Assembly (NCBI GenBank): GCA_050302275.1
Contig: JBNLAT010000003.1
Span: 1-64,000 of the forward strand
Source of the DNA: JAPHTQ01 sp050302275
Lineage (GTDB): Bacteria > Pseudomonadota > Gammaproteobacteria > Thiohalomonadales > Thiohalomonadaceae
DNA: 64,000 bases
Direction: 5' to 3'
Below the pieces are notes generated by a model, which was given only the letters and a program-made list of their open reading frames with translations, was not told the origin of the DNA and searched no databases. Position numbers and translations under genes: made by a program. Positions 1-9,082 of the stretch are shown in pieces (the first letter of the stretch is position 1; each line of letters begins with the position of its first letter).

Positions 1-36
1 GCCGAGTATTAATGACTTAGCGAGCGCAGTTAATGT

Positions 37-78
37 AAAAAAATAGTGCCGCGAGAGTGGCTTTCTCAACGGCACTAT
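37..78 (-). terminator. Rho-independent terminator of lon
   Basis: A perfect 9-bp inverted repeat (43-51 with 70-78) is followed on the minus strand by seven T residues (37-43). It lies 45 bp beyond the lon stop codon, so lon transcription ends here. The rest of the first 122 bases shows no gene. Confidence 0.85.
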
Positions 79-122
79 GGATTGCACATACAAAAGTAGT
101 ACTAAGAGGTTGGATACCTGAG

Positions 123-2567
123 TTAATGAGTATGAAGAGTGTTGGGTTTATCTCCTTCACCACCCTTGACAACTTCAACCAGTTCCTCTTCGCTCAGCGG
201 TTCCGGTTCGCTTGTCAATGCGATCTCCAGTACTTCATCAACCCACTTCACCGGATGAATTTCCAGACTCTGTTTAATGTTGTCCGGTACATCATCCAGG
301 TCACGTCGGTTTTCATCGGGGATCAAAACATGCTTGATTCCCCCACGAGCAGCTGCCAGCAGTTTCTCCTTCAGACCGCCGATGGGGAGCACCTCACCAC
401 GCAGGGTGATCTCGCCGGTCATCGCCACATCGGCACGTACGGCGATACCGGTCAGCGCAGAGACCAAAGCGGTACACATACCGATACCTGCACTGGGACC
501 ATCCTTGGGGATCGCCCCTTCTGGGACGTGGACGTGGATGTCACGGTTTTCGTAAAAATCGGGTTTGATGCCGAGGGTTGCGGCACGGCTACGTACCACA
601 CTCATCGCCGCCTGGATCGATTCCTTCATTACATCGCCCAGTTGGCCAGTAATGACGTGCTTGCCCTTACCAGGGACCACCACGGTCTCGATACTGAGCA
701 GTTCGCCGCCCACTTCGGTCCAGGCCAGTCCGGTGACCTGACCGACCTGATCTTTTTCCTCAGCCAAACCGTAGCGGAAGCGACGCACACCGAGATAACG
801 CTCGAGTTCATCCCCACCGACCGTTACCAGCTGGGTCTCTTTAGTCGGCTGTTGAGCCTCCTGGAGCAGCAGGTCCTTGACGACCTTACGACAGATCTTG
901 GCGATCTCCCGTTGCAGGCTCCGTACCCCCGCCTCGCGAGTGTAGTAGCGGATAATGCCAAGGATGGCGTCGTCATTAATCGCCAACTCTTCTTCGCCGA
1001 TACCGTTGGCCTTACGCTCCTTCGGCACCAGATAACGCTTGGCAATATTCAGCTTCTCGTCCTCGGTGTAACCGGGGATGCGAATCACCTCCATACGATC
1101 CAGCAACGGGCCGGGGATATTCATTGAATTAGAGGTGGCGATGAACATCACATCGGAAAGGTCGAAATCGACCTCCAGGTAATGGTCATTGAAAGTATGG
1201 TTCTGTTCCGGATCGAGAACCTCAAGCAGTGCCGAAGCCGGGTCACCGCGGAAATCGGTGGCCATTTTGTCGATCTCATCCAGCAGGAACAGCGGATTAC
1301 GGGTTTCGACCTTGGAGAGGTTCTGGATGATCTTGCCCGGCATGGAGCCGATATAGGTGCGGCGGTGACCACGGATCTCGGCCTCGTCACGTACCCCGCC
1401 CAACGCCATGCGGATAAATTTACGATTGGTGGCACGGGCAATGGACTGGCCCAGCGAAGTTTTACCTACCCCGGGCGGACCAACCAGGCAGAGAATGGGG
1501 CCTTTAAGTTGCTTAACCCGCTGCTGTACCGCCAGATATTCAAGGATGCGCTCTTTAACCTTGTCCAGACCATAGTGATCCTCTTCCAGGACCTCTTCGG
1601 CCATGGCCAGATCATGACGCACCTTGCTCTTTTTCTTCCACGGTACGCTAACCAGCCAGTCGATGTAATTGCGCACCACTGTCGCCTCGGCAGACATCGG
1701 TGACATCATCTTCAGTTTGTTCAATTCGGCGGTGGCCTTCTTCTTCGCCTCCTTGGACATACCGGACTTGCCGATCTTCTGTTCCAGCTCTTCCAGTTCA
1801 TTGGGCGCTTCGTCCATCTCGCCCAGCTCTTTCTGGATCGCCTTCATCTGCTCATTCAGATAGTACTCGCGCTGGCTTTTCTCCATCTGCCGTTTGACCC
1901 GGCCACGGATACGCTTTTCCACCTGCAGTAGATCCAGTTCCGACTCCATCAGGCTGAGCAGATGCTCGAAACGTTCGCGCAGGTTGATGATCTCGAGGAT
2001 ATCCTGCTTCTCTTCGATCTTCAGCGACATGTGTGCAGCGATGGTATCGACCAGACGGTTCGGGTCATCGATACCAGAAAGGGAGGTCAGCACCTCCGGC
2101 GGGACTTTCTTGTTCAGCTTGACGTACTGGTCGAACTGGTTCAGCACGGAGCGTGACAGCACCTCGGCCTCACGCTCTTCGAGATGATCGCTTTCCAGCA
2201 CCTGAACCTGGCCGCGGAAAAACTCTTCCCCTTCCATAAAGGAGACAATCTTTGCCCGCTGACCACCTTCGACCAGTACCTTGACGGTACCGTCGGGGAG
2301 TTTGAGCAGTTGCAAAATAGTGGAGAGCGTACCGATGCGATAGATGTCCTCTTCGCTCGGGTCATCCTCGGAGGCCGCCTTTTGTGCCACCAGCAGGATC
2401 TCCTTATCGCTCTCCATCGCCGCTTCCAGAGCCTTAATCGACTTGTCGCGGCCGACGAACAGAGGAATCACCATGTGGGGATAGACCACCACATCGCGCA
2501 GCGGCAGAACCGGCAGCGTGCGCATCTCTTCGGTCATTTCAGACTGGTTGTCTTTTGATGAATCCAT
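123..2567 (-). CDS. lon: ATP-dependent protease Lon (La)
   Basis: Cytoplasmic homohexameric AAA+ serine protease that degrades misfolded and short-lived regulatory proteins. The 814-residue product has the full family order: N-terminal LonB substrate domain (about 18-210), coiled coil, AAA+ module with Walker A GPPGVGKT at 363-370 and a Walker B ending in LLDEIDK, and a C-terminal peptidase domain with the Ser in GPSAGIG and the Lys in GGLKEK that form the Ser-Lys dyad. Length is close to E. coli Lon (784). It follows clpX on the same strand, but has its own leader with a heat-shock-like promoter and its own terminator, so it is probably a separate unit. Confidence 0.98.
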   Translation of the reverse strand: MDSSKDNQSEMTEEMRTLPVLPLRDVVVYPHMVIPLFVGRDKSIKALEAAMESDKEILLVAQKAASEDDPSEEDIYRIGTLSTILQLLKLPDGTVKVLVEGGQRAKIVSFMEGEEFFRGQVQVLESDHLEEREAEVLSRSVLNQFDQYVKLNKKVPPEVLTSLSGIDDPNRLVDTIAAHMSLKIEEKQDILEIINLRERFEHLLSLMESELDLLQVEKRIRGRVKRQMEKSQREYYLNEQMKAIQKELGEMDEAPNELEELEQKIGKSGMSKEAKKKATAELNKLKMMSPMSAEATVVRNYIDWLVSVPWKKKSKVRHDLAMAEEVLEEDHYGLDKVKERILEYLAVQQRVKQLKGPILCLVGPPGVGKTSLGQSIARATNRKFIRMALGGVRDEAEIRGHRRTYIGSMPGKIIQNLSKVETRNPLFLLDEIDKMATDFRGDPASALLEVLDPEQNHTFNDHYLEVDFDLSDVMFIATSNSMNIPGPLLDRMEVIRIPGYTEDEKLNIAKRYLVPKERKANGIGEEELAINDDAILGIIRYYTREAGVRSLQREIAKICRKVVKDLLLQEAQQPTKETQLVTVGGDELERYLGVRRFRYGLAEEKDQVGQVTGLAWTEVGGELLSIETVVVPGKGKHVITGQLGDVMKESIQAAMSVVRSRAATLGIKPDFYENRDIHVHVPEGAIPKDGPSAGIGMCTALVSALTGIAVRADVAMTGEITLRGEVLPIGGLKEKLLAAARGGIKHVLIPDENRRDLDDVPDNIKQSLEIHPVKWVDEVLEIALTSEPEPLSEEELVEVVKGGEGDKPNTLHTH

Positions 2568-2678
2568 CGGTGCATTTCCTCTAATACCCGGATCGGAAGA
2601 CTCGGGTGTGGTAACTGTTACTGGGATCTGGCTGCCAGGCCTGGTAAGTGTCAGAACGGGGCAGCAATACCTTAATTA

Positions 2679-2707
2679 TTATGTGGACGGCTAAGGTGGG
2701 TATCAAG
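2679..2707 (-). promoter_or_regulatory. Putative sigma-32 heat-shock promoter of lon
   Basis: Read on the minus strand, CTTGATA (2701-2707) is followed after 14 bases by CCACATAA (2679-2686). The sigma-32 consensus is CTTGAAA, 11-16 bases, CCCCATNT. The position, about 110 bp before lon, fits the known heat induction of lon. The match is by eye and imperfect. Confidence 0.45.
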
Positions 2708-2725
2708 AATTCGCGACGAAGGTGC

Positions 2726-2752
2726 AAACGGCGGTGTTAACCACCGCCGTTT
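2726..2752 (-). terminator. Hairpin after clpX (weak terminator or attenuator)
   Basis: A 10-bp perfect stem (2726-2735 with 2743-2752) directly follows the clpX stop. On the minus strand only TTT follows, so termination may be incomplete and some transcripts may continue into lon. Confidence 0.5.
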
Positions 2753-2760
2753 ACTGGTTC

Positions 2761-4050
2761 TCAATCTGCCGCAGCAGCGGCCGAAGAGGATTGCTCTGCA
2801 TTTTCGTAGATCAGCAGAGGCTCGGATTCACCCTCAATAACACCCTCATCGATCACGACCTTGGATACGCCCGTCATGGAGGGCAGATCGTACATAATAT
2901 CAAGCAGGGTATTCTCCAGAATGGAGCGCAAACCACGCGCGCCAGTCTTGCGCTTCATTGCCTTGCGAGCAACCGCGCGTAGCGCCTCTTCGCGGAACTC
3001 CAGCTCCACATCTTCCATATCGAACAGCTTCGCATACTGCTTGACCAGCGCATTCTTGGGCTCGGTCAGGATACAGATCAGGGCGTCTTCATCCAGCTCC
3101 TCAAGGGTGGCGTGAACCGGAAGACGACCGACGAATTCCGGGATCAGGCCGTACTGCACCAGATCTTCCGGCTCGACTTCGAGCAGCACCTGGCTGACGC
3201 TCTTGCCCTCTTTCTTGCTCTTCACCTCGGCGGAGAAGCCGATACCGCCCTTTTCCGAACGGTTGCGGATCACCCGCTCCAGTCCGGCAAAGGCACCACC
3301 GCAGATAAAGAGGATGTTACCCGTATCCACCTGCAGGAACTCCTGCTGCGGATGCTTGCGTCCACCCTGCGGCGGAACGGAAGCCACGGTACCCTCGATC
3401 AGCTTGAGCAGTGCCTGCTGCACACCTTCACCCGATACGTCACGGGTGATGGACGGGTTATCGGATTTGCGAGAGATTTTGTCGATCTCGTCGATATAGA
3501 CGATACCGGTCTGAGCCTTTTCCACATCGTAATCGCACTTCTGCAGCAGCTTCTGGATGATGTTCTCCACATCCTCGCCCACATAACCCGCCTCGGTGAG
3601 GGTGGTCGCATCGGCGATAGTGAAGGGAACATTGAGCAGACGCGCCAGGGTCTCAGCCAGCAGGGTCTTACCACTACCGGTGGGACCGATGAGCAGAATG
3701 TTACTCTTGGCCAGCTCGACTTCGTCTTTCTTCTGCCCGGCATCAAGGCGTTTGTAGTGGTTGTATACCGCTACGGAGAGTACCTTCTTGGCACTCTTCT
3801 GACCGATGACATACTCATCGAGACTGGCATTGATTTCGTGTGGGGTCGGCAGGGAGCTTTTGCCGCTACCAACGGCATCTTCCTGAATTTCCTCGCGGAT
3901 GATGTCGTTGCACAGTTCGACGCATTCGTCGCAAATGAAGACGGATGGGCCTGCAATCAGCTTGCGCACTTCGTGCTGGCTTTTGCCACAGAAGGAGCAA
4001 TACAGCAGCTTGCCGTTGTCGTCACCCTTGCCGGTCGTATTATCGCTCAT
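2761..4050 (-). CDS. clpX: ClpXP protease ATP-binding subunit ClpX
   Basis: AAA+ unfoldase that recognises tagged proteins and threads them into ClpP. The 429-residue protein starts with a four-cysteine zinc-binding domain (C18, C21, C40, C43), then the AAA+ core with Walker A GPTGSGKT at 122-129, a Walker B ending in YIDEIDKI, and the IGF loop that docks onto ClpP. Length matches E. coli ClpX (424). It lies about 95 bp downstream of clpP and follows the standard order tig-clpP-clpX-lon. Confidence 0.98.
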   Translation of the reverse strand: MSDNTTGKGDDNGKLLYCSFCGKSQHEVRKLIAGPSVFICDECVELCNDIIREEIQEDAVGSGKSSLPTPHEINASLDEYVIGQKSAKKVLSVAVYNHYKRLDAGQKKDEVELAKSNILLIGPTGSGKTLLAETLARLLNVPFTIADATTLTEAGYVGEDVENIIQKLLQKCDYDVEKAQTGIVYIDEIDKISRKSDNPSITRDVSGEGVQQALLKLIEGTVASVPPQGGRKHPQQEFLQVDTGNILFICGGAFAGLERVIRNRSEKGGIGFSAEVKSKKEGKSVSQVLLEVEPEDLVQYGLIPEFVGRLPVHATLEELDEDALICILTEPKNALVKQYAKLFDMEDVELEFREEALRAVARKAMKRKTGARGLRSILENTLLDIMYDLPSMTGVSKVVIDEGVIEGESEPLLIYENAEQSSSAAAAAD

Positions 4051-4144
4051 GACCCTACCCCGTCTAGCTGTTTCATGGTTACAACATGCAGAGTCCGGGA
4101 AAAAATTTCAACCCCAATCGCTGGAAGCTGGATCAAGGTCTCAA

Positions 4145-4786
4145 TCACTCACCGGTACCTGCACGCTGGTCCAGGACTTTGTCGATCAGGCCGTATTCCA
4201 TCGCCTGCTCGCCACTCATAAAGTTGTCACGCTCGGTATCTTCCTGAATACGCTCCATCGGCTGACCGGAGTGATTGGAAAGGATCCGGTTCAGCTGTTC
4301 ACGCACCTTGAGGATCTCACGGGCATGGATCTCGATATCGGTAGCCTGGCCCTGATAGCCACCCAGCGGCTGGTGAATCATCACCCGACCGTGGGGCAGG
4401 CAGAAACGCTTATCTGCGGCGCCCCCTGCCAGCAGTACCGCCCCCATGCTCGCCGCCATGCCAATACACATGGTGCTAACCTCGGGTTTGATGAACTGCA
4501 TGGTGTCGTAAATCGCCAGACCCGCGCTAACCGAACCACCGGGCGAATTGATGTAGAGGTGGATATCCTTGTCCGGATTCTCCGACTCCAAAAACAGCAA
4601 TTGCGCCACGATCAGGTTGGCCATGTGGTCTTCGATAGGACCTACCACGAAGATCACACGCTCCTTGAGCAGGCGTGAGTAGATATCATACGAACGCTCG
4701 CCCCTGGAGGTCTGCTCGACGACCATGGGAATCAGCCCAAGATTCTGCACGTGTTGCGCGCCATTCATACTATGGTTGTCGGTCAT
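4145..4786 (-). CDS. clpP: ATP-dependent Clp protease proteolytic subunit ClpP
   Basis: Tetradecameric serine peptidase, the degradation chamber for ClpX substrates. In the 213-residue product the catalytic Ser113 sits in GMAASMG and His138 in MIHQPLGG, with the Asp further downstream. Length is near E. coli ClpP (207 with propeptide). Only 31 bp separate it from tig upstream, so the two are probably cotranscribed. Confidence 0.98.
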   Translation of the reverse strand: MTDNHSMNGAQHVQNLGLIPMVVEQTSRGERSYDIYSRLLKERVIFVVGPIEDHMANLIVAQLLFLESENPDKDIHLYINSPGGSVSAGLAIYDTMQFIKPEVSTMCIGMAASMGAVLLAGGAADKRFCLPHGRVMIHQPLGGYQGQATDIEIHAREILKVREQLNRILSNHSGQPMERIQEDTERDNFMSGEQAMEYGLIDKVLDQRAGTGE

Positions 4787-4817
4787 CGTTTCAGATTCCT
4801 TTAGCGTTGTTACAGTC

Positions 4818-6122
4818 TTAGCTCAAACCTACCACTTCTTCAAAACTGCTCTTCTTCTCACTGACTTTGGCCTGGCTGTAAGCCCACTCGACCACAGCAT
4901 CTTCCAACATCAGGTTTTCGATCTGGGCCAGGCGGTTTTTGTCGCCGTAATACCAGCGCACCACCTCTTCCGGCTTCTCATAGGTCGAGGCAATCTCTTC
5001 CACCTTGGCCTTAAGCTTGTCGCTATCGACTTTCAGCTCATTGGCACGAATCGCCTCTGAAAGCAGTAGTCCCAGGGTAACCCGCTTCTCTGCTTCACCC
5101 TTGAACAGCGCGGCATCCAGTTCGGCGCCCGCCTTGCCCTTGGGGGTATGCATCTGTTGCAGCATCTGCTGCTTGAGGTTTTCCGCCTCATTGTCGATCA
5201 GACTGGCAGGAACCTCGAGTTTGTTCAGTTCCAGCAGCGCATCCATAACGGCCTGCTTGTTTTTGCCTTCAAGCCCCTGCTGCAGTTCACGCTCCATGTT
5301 TTTACGTACTTCAGTGCGTAGCGCTTCCAGGCTGCCATCACCGATACCGAAGCCCTTGGCGAATTCTTCATCCAGCTCTGGCAGTTGCGCCTCTTCTACC
5401 TTGTTCACGGTCACCTGGAACTGCACCGGCTTGCCTGCGACATCCTTGCTGCCGTAGTTCTCGGGGAATTGCAGGTCGAGTACCAGCTCATCTCCCGCCT
5501 TGGCGCCAACCAGGCCCTTCTCAAAACCGTCGATCATGCGCCCGTCACCCAGAGTTACCGGGACATTCTTACCGGAGTTACCGGCAAACTCTTTTCCTTC
5601 TATGGTGCCAGTGAAGTCAACACTCAAGCGGTCACCATTTTTCGCCTTGCGCGCCACCTCTTTCCATTCGGTGCGCTGCTTGCGTAGATTTTCGAGCATC
5701 TTGTCGAGGTCTGTATCGGCAATCTCAGCGATCACCTTCTCCAGTTTGGCACCGGACATATCCGCCAGCTTCACTTCGGGCATCACCTCGAAGGTTGCGG
5801 CGTACTGCAGGTTCTGTCCCTCTTCACCGCTGACCGATTCGATGGTCGGCATACTGGCTGGATGCAGTTTCTCCTGAGTGATGGCTTCAAAATAGGTGGT
5901 CTGAATCACCTCGCCAACCACCTCGTCGCGGATCTGCTTGCCGTACTGCTGCGCCACGACCTTCATCGGCACCTTACCCGGACGGAAACCTTTGACCTTG
6001 GCAGTACGTGCCATGCGTTGCAGGCGACTCTCTACCTCTCCGGCAATGCGCTCTGCGGGAACTTCAACGGTCATGCGACGCTGGAGGGCACTGGTCGCCT
6101 CTACTGAAACCTGCATCTTCAC
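4818..6122 (-). CDS. tig: Trigger factor, ribosome-associated chaperone
   Basis: Binds the ribosome exit tunnel and shields nascent chains. The 434-residue protein has the usual three parts: an N-terminal ribosome-binding domain with the GFRPGKVP signature at about 45-52, a central FKBP-type peptidyl-prolyl isomerase domain (about 150-245), and a C-terminal helical chaperone domain. E. coli trigger factor has 432 residues. It is the first protein gene of the tig-clpP-clpX group, downstream of a tRNA-Leu gene on the same strand. Confidence 0.97.
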   Translation of the reverse strand: MKMQVSVEATSALQRRMTVEVPAERIAGEVESRLQRMARTAKVKGFRPGKVPMKVVAQQYGKQIRDEVVGEVIQTTYFEAITQEKLHPASMPTIESVSGEEGQNLQYAATFEVMPEVKLADMSGAKLEKVIAEIADTDLDKMLENLRKQRTEWKEVARKAKNGDRLSVDFTGTIEGKEFAGNSGKNVPVTLGDGRMIDGFEKGLVGAKAGDELVLDLQFPENYGSKDVAGKPVQFQVTVNKVEEAQLPELDEEFAKGFGIGDGSLEALRTEVRKNMERELQQGLEGKNKQAVMDALLELNKLEVPASLIDNEAENLKQQMLQQMHTPKGKAGAELDAALFKGEAEKRVTLGLLLSEAIRANELKVDSDKLKAKVEEIASTYEKPEEVVRWYYGDKNRLAQIENLMLEDAVVEWAYSQAKVSEKKSSFEEVVGLS

Positions 6123-6207
6123 TCCTCAACAATCAATCAGAAATAATAATGATAGGGATGGCTTACCCGCATAACCCCATGCCATGCGCGATCCACCCTG
6201 AAAAATC

Positions 6208-6292
<85 letters not shown>

Positions 6293-6372
6293 GTTGTCTG
6301 ATCTGTGGTCGTGTTGCGATCACAGCGAGCCAATACCCTCACTAACAGTAAGACTATTGGCGTCAGAGTGTG

Positions 6373-6378
6373 ATTATA
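6373..6378 (-). promoter_or_regulatory. -10 element for tRNA-Leu
   Basis: A perfect TATAAT on the minus strand about 80 bp before the tRNA. The hexamer 17 bases further upstream (TCGTCC) is a poor -35. Confidence 0.4.
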
Positions 6379-6501
6379 CCTTAGTTAATCTGGATGGACG
6401 ACAGCCATGAATCAATAAGTCTCAACGTGTCTGGACTTTGCCCGAAACAGGCGTTCGCGGTATCCTAGCGGCCACTATTCACTAGAAATTCACTGGCAGC
6501 C

Positions 6502-7467
6502 ATGGGCAGCGAAGTTTTCGAAAACAGCATGCTGGGCGACGCCCCCGAGTTCAAAAGCGTCATCCGCTCCGCGCAGATTGTTGCCGCCACCGACGTCACC
6601 GTACTGGTGCTGGGTGAAAGCGGCACAGGTAAGGAGTTGCTGGCCCAGGCGCTCCACGAAGCCAGCCACCGCAGTAGCGCCCCCTTCGTCACCATCAACT
6701 GCGCCGCCCTACCGGAAAACCTGGTGGAATCAGAGCTGTTCGGCCACCGTAAAGGTGCCTTTACCGGGGCCCACGACAACAATCCGGGCCGGATTCGCGC
6801 CGCCGAAGGCGGTACCCTGTTCCTCGATGAAATCGGCGAACTTCCCCTGGCGATCCAGGCCAAGCTACTGCGTTTCCTTGAGTCGGGCGAATGTCAGTCG
6901 GTAGGTGAGCAGACACCCTATCGGGTCAATACCCGGGTGATTACTGCCACCAACCGCGACCTCTACAGTCTGGTGCGGGAAAACCGTTTCCGCGAAGACC
7001 TCTACTACCGACTCAACGTCGTACCGCTGGAACTGCCGCCCCTGCGTCAGCGCCACGGCGATATTCCTCTGCTGCTACGCCAACTGACCCGTGAACTGGC
7101 GGCACAGCACGGACTCAAGCCGCCCTACTTCACCACCCGAGCACAGACCCGTCTCGAGGCCTATCACTGGCCGGGCAATATCCGCGAACTACGCAACTTC
7201 TGTGAGCGGATGGTGGTGCTGCACCACGGTCAGGAGTTGGACGAGCATGCCCTGCCGCTGGAGTTGCTGCGTAGCCGCAGCCACGGCGCCAAGAGCAACG
7301 AACCTTTTGCTTTACCCGAGGACGGTATCAGTCTGGATGAGTTGGAACGGGAGATGATCCGTCAGGCACTGGATCGCACCCACGGCAATCGCAGCCGCGC
7401 GGCACGCCTGTTGGGATTGAGCCGGGATACCCTACTTTACCGCATCAAGAAATACGCTTTAGGTTAA
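6502..7467 (+). CDS. Sigma-54-dependent activator lacking a sensor domain (PspF-like architecture)
   Basis: The 321-residue protein is an AAA+ enhancer-binding protein: Walker A GESGTGKE (38-45), the GAFTGA sigma-54 contact loop (85-90), Walker B TLFLDE (105-110), arginine fingers in FREDLYYRL, and a Fis-type helix-turn-helix at the C-terminus. It has no receiver, GAF or PAS domain. An in-frame stop lies 36 bp before the ATG, so the short N-terminus is real and not a start-site error. As in PspF, activity may be controlled by a partner protein. Neither a partner gene nor a sigma-54 promoter was recognised nearby, so its target is unknown. It is convergent with the copper chaperone gene and shares a terminator with it. 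Confidence 0.9.
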   Translation: MGSEVFENSMLGDAPEFKSVIRSAQIVAATDVTVLVLGESGTGKELLAQALHEASHRSSAPFVTINCAALPENLVESELFGHRKGAFTGAHDNNPGRIRAAEGGTLFLDEIGELPLAIQAKLLRFLESGECQSVGEQTPYRVNTRVITATNRDLYSLVRENRFREDLYYRLNVVPLELPPLRQRHGDIPLLLRQLTRELAAQHGLKPPYFTTRAQTRLEAYHWPGNIRELRNFCERMVVLHHGQELDEHALPLELLRSRSHGAKSNEPFALPEDGISLDELEREMIRQALDRTHGNRSRAARLLGLSRDTLLYRIKKYALG

Positions 7468-7480
7468 AGTACACAAAACA

Positions 7481-7508
7481 AAAAAAGGGCGCCGACGGCG
7501 CCCTTTTT
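7481..7508. terminator. Bidirectional terminator
   Basis: A GC-rich perfect hairpin (GGGCGCC-GA-CGGCGCCC type) is flanked by A6 on the left and T5 on the right. It can end both the sigma-54 activator gene (plus) and the TonB/PCuAC operon (minus). Confidence 0.9.
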
Positions 7509-7527
7509 CATTCATGGCATACAGCTC

Positions 7528-8013
7528 TTACATCTTGCCGTGATCCATACTGCTCATGTTACCGTGATCCATACCATCTTTGGCCGCACGAACTTCATAG
7601 GTCACCTTCATGTTTTCACCGTTCTTAAACTTCAACATGATATCTACCTTGTCACCTGCTTTAAGCGCATGCTTCGGTTTCATCAGCATCACGTGAAAAT
7701 CATTGGGCTTGAATGTCACGCTGCCACCCGCCGGGATCTCGATTGCCATCTGGTGGATCATCTTCGCCATACCATCCTGCATCACGGTGCGGTGCAGCAT
7801 GGTGCTACCGAATGCATCGCAGCTGGCACCAACCAGCGCACGCGGCTTATCCCCCATATTGTGCAACACCATATAACCTGCAGAAGCGGTGGCACCGGGA
7901 GGTGCTTCACGCACCCAGGCATCCTTGACCATAACTGAACCTGCGGCTTGCGCCATACCTGCCCAGATACCACAAAGCATCAGCAGGGCTGCACGCTGGA
8001 TAGTTGTTTTCAT
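7528..8013 (-). CDS. Periplasmic copper chaperone, PCuAC (DUF461) family
   Basis: The 161-residue protein has a signal peptide (cleavage after about residue 23, MAQA). It carries the exact PCuAC Cu(I) motif H-x10-M-x21-H-x-M: His74, Met85, His107, Met109. The C-terminus ends in a repeated Met-Asp-His-Gly tail that could bind further copper. Family members bind Cu(I) in the periplasm and deliver it to the CuA site of cytochrome oxidase. Here it is the last gene of a five-gene unit with a TonB-dependent receptor and its energising complex, 47 bp after tonB, which suggests that the imported substrate is copper or a copper complex. That link is inference. Confidence 0.88.
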   Translation of the reverse strand: MKTTIQRAALLMLCGIWAGMAQAAGSVMVKDAWVREAPPGATASAGYMVLHNMGDKPRALVGASCDAFGSTMLHRTVMQDGMAKMIHQMAIEIPAGGSVTFKPNDFHVMLMKPKHALKAGDKVDIMLKFKNGENMKVTYEVRAAKDGMDHGNMSSMDHGKM

Positions 8014-8060
8014 TGCTCATTCCTCTCTTGCGTTATCATCAATATTACAACGGCGCTCTA

Positions 8061-8684
8061 TCATTTAATGGTAAAGCGCATGGTAAACGAAACCTGCCAT
8101 GGCAGTTTTACCGTCTCAGGGGGTTGAGGCATCGGCAGTGCAGCAGACACCGCCTCACTGGCGGCATCATTCAACAGACGATGTGCTCCGCCTGTATTCA
8201 GGCCCGAAACCTGCCCTCCAGACTGTAGAACGAAAGCTACTTCCACATCCCCTTCGATTCTGCGACGACGTGCCGCTTTGGGGTAGTTTTTGTAGCCTTC
8301 GATATGCGCCATTAGCTGACGCAGATACTTCTGTCTGGCCTTTTCGATCAATGCTCGATCGTCCACCGTGCCTGCCACCTTGGCTTCTGCTGTCGGTGTG
8401 CTCGGTGGTTTTGGCTTAACCACCTCAGGTTCCGGCTCTTTACGTTTCTTCGCCCGCTTATTCTTCTTCGGTGGCTCAACCTTTGGCTCAGGTACCTTGG
8501 GTTGTGGTAACGGTGTATTCTGCGGCGCAACCTCTGAGCGAAAACTGACTCGAGTCACATTACGTTGCGAAGGTGCCTGTTCACTATTACCTGCCACCGA
8601 ACCCGTCGTCAGGAAAAACACACCGTGTAGCATCAACGAAACCACCAACGCCACACTGCGCAGAGACCAATCAAACCGGCTCAT
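8061..8684 (-). CDS. TonB-family energy transducer
   Basis: The 207-residue protein has one N-terminal transmembrane segment (about 11-29), a periplasmic spacer rich in Pro, Lys and Glu (about 55-95), and a C-terminal TonB domain starting at YPKAARRRRIEG. It should carry proton-motive energy from ExbB/ExbD to the outer-membrane receptor encoded upstream. Its start overlaps the exbD stop by 4 bp. The dedicated pairing with a receptor gene implies a specialised rather than housekeeping TonB. Confidence 0.9.
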   Translation of the reverse strand: MSRFDWSLRSVALVVSLMLHGVFFLTTGSVAGNSEQAPSQRNVTRVSFRSEVAPQNTPLPQPKVPEPKVEPPKKNKRAKKRKEPEPEVVKPKPPSTPTAEAKVAGTVDDRALIEKARQKYLRQLMAHIEGYKNYPKAARRRRIEGDVEVAFVLQSGGQVSGLNTGGAHRLLNDAASEAVSAALPMPQPPETVKLPWQVSFTMRFTIK

Positions 8685-9082
8685 CGTTTTTCAGTCACAA
8701 TGTCCACGCTGTCGGCACCAGCCTTGCGCGCCGCATCGAGAATGGTAACCGCCTTACCCAGCGGTGCGCCGCGATCGCCGCGTACCCGAACCAATTTTTC
8801 CTTGCGATCCGCCAGGTGCTGACGTAGCACACCTTCAAGGTTGTGCTCTTCGACAATATGCTCGTCGATCAGGAACAACCCTTCGGTGTTAATCACTACT
8901 TCCAGTTGGCCATCTTCACTCACTGCCTCACCGCTATCGGCAACAGGCAAGTCGATATTCAATGACTGCTCACGCACGAAATGCGAAGTCAGCATGAAGA
9001 AAACCAGCAGCAGAAACACAATATCGATCAGCGGCGTCAGATTGGGCATCTGACTCGCCTTGCGACGGCCCTCAAACTGCAT
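8681..9082 (-). CDS. exbD: Biopolymer transport protein ExbD
   Basis: The 133-residue product (start at the ATG of MQFEGRR) has a cytoplasmic N-terminus, a single membrane helix with the essential Asp (LTPLIDIVFLLL) and a periplasmic domain, the standard ExbD/TolR layout. The open frame runs further upstream, but that part lies inside exbB and encodes nothing ExbD-like. The chosen start overlaps exbB by 11 bp, typical of translational coupling. With ExbB it forms the proton channel that powers TonB. Confidence 0.92.
   Translation of the reverse strand: MQFEGRRKASQMPNLTPLIDIVFLLLVFFMLTSHFVREQSLNIDLPVADSGEAVSEDGQLEVVINTEGLFLIDEHIVEEHNLEGVLRQHLADRKEKLVRVRGDRGAPLGKAVTILDAARKAGADSVDIVTEKR

Noticed and set aside
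57..1127. Long plus-strand open frame opposite lon
   Set aside because: It lies antisense to the well-conserved lon gene and its translation has no family features; similar antisense frames occur opposite most genes here.
6502..7467. Sigma-54 activator as a truncated response regulator pseudogene
   Set aside because: All ATPase, GAFTGA and DNA-binding motifs are intact and the PspF type naturally lacks an N-terminal domain.
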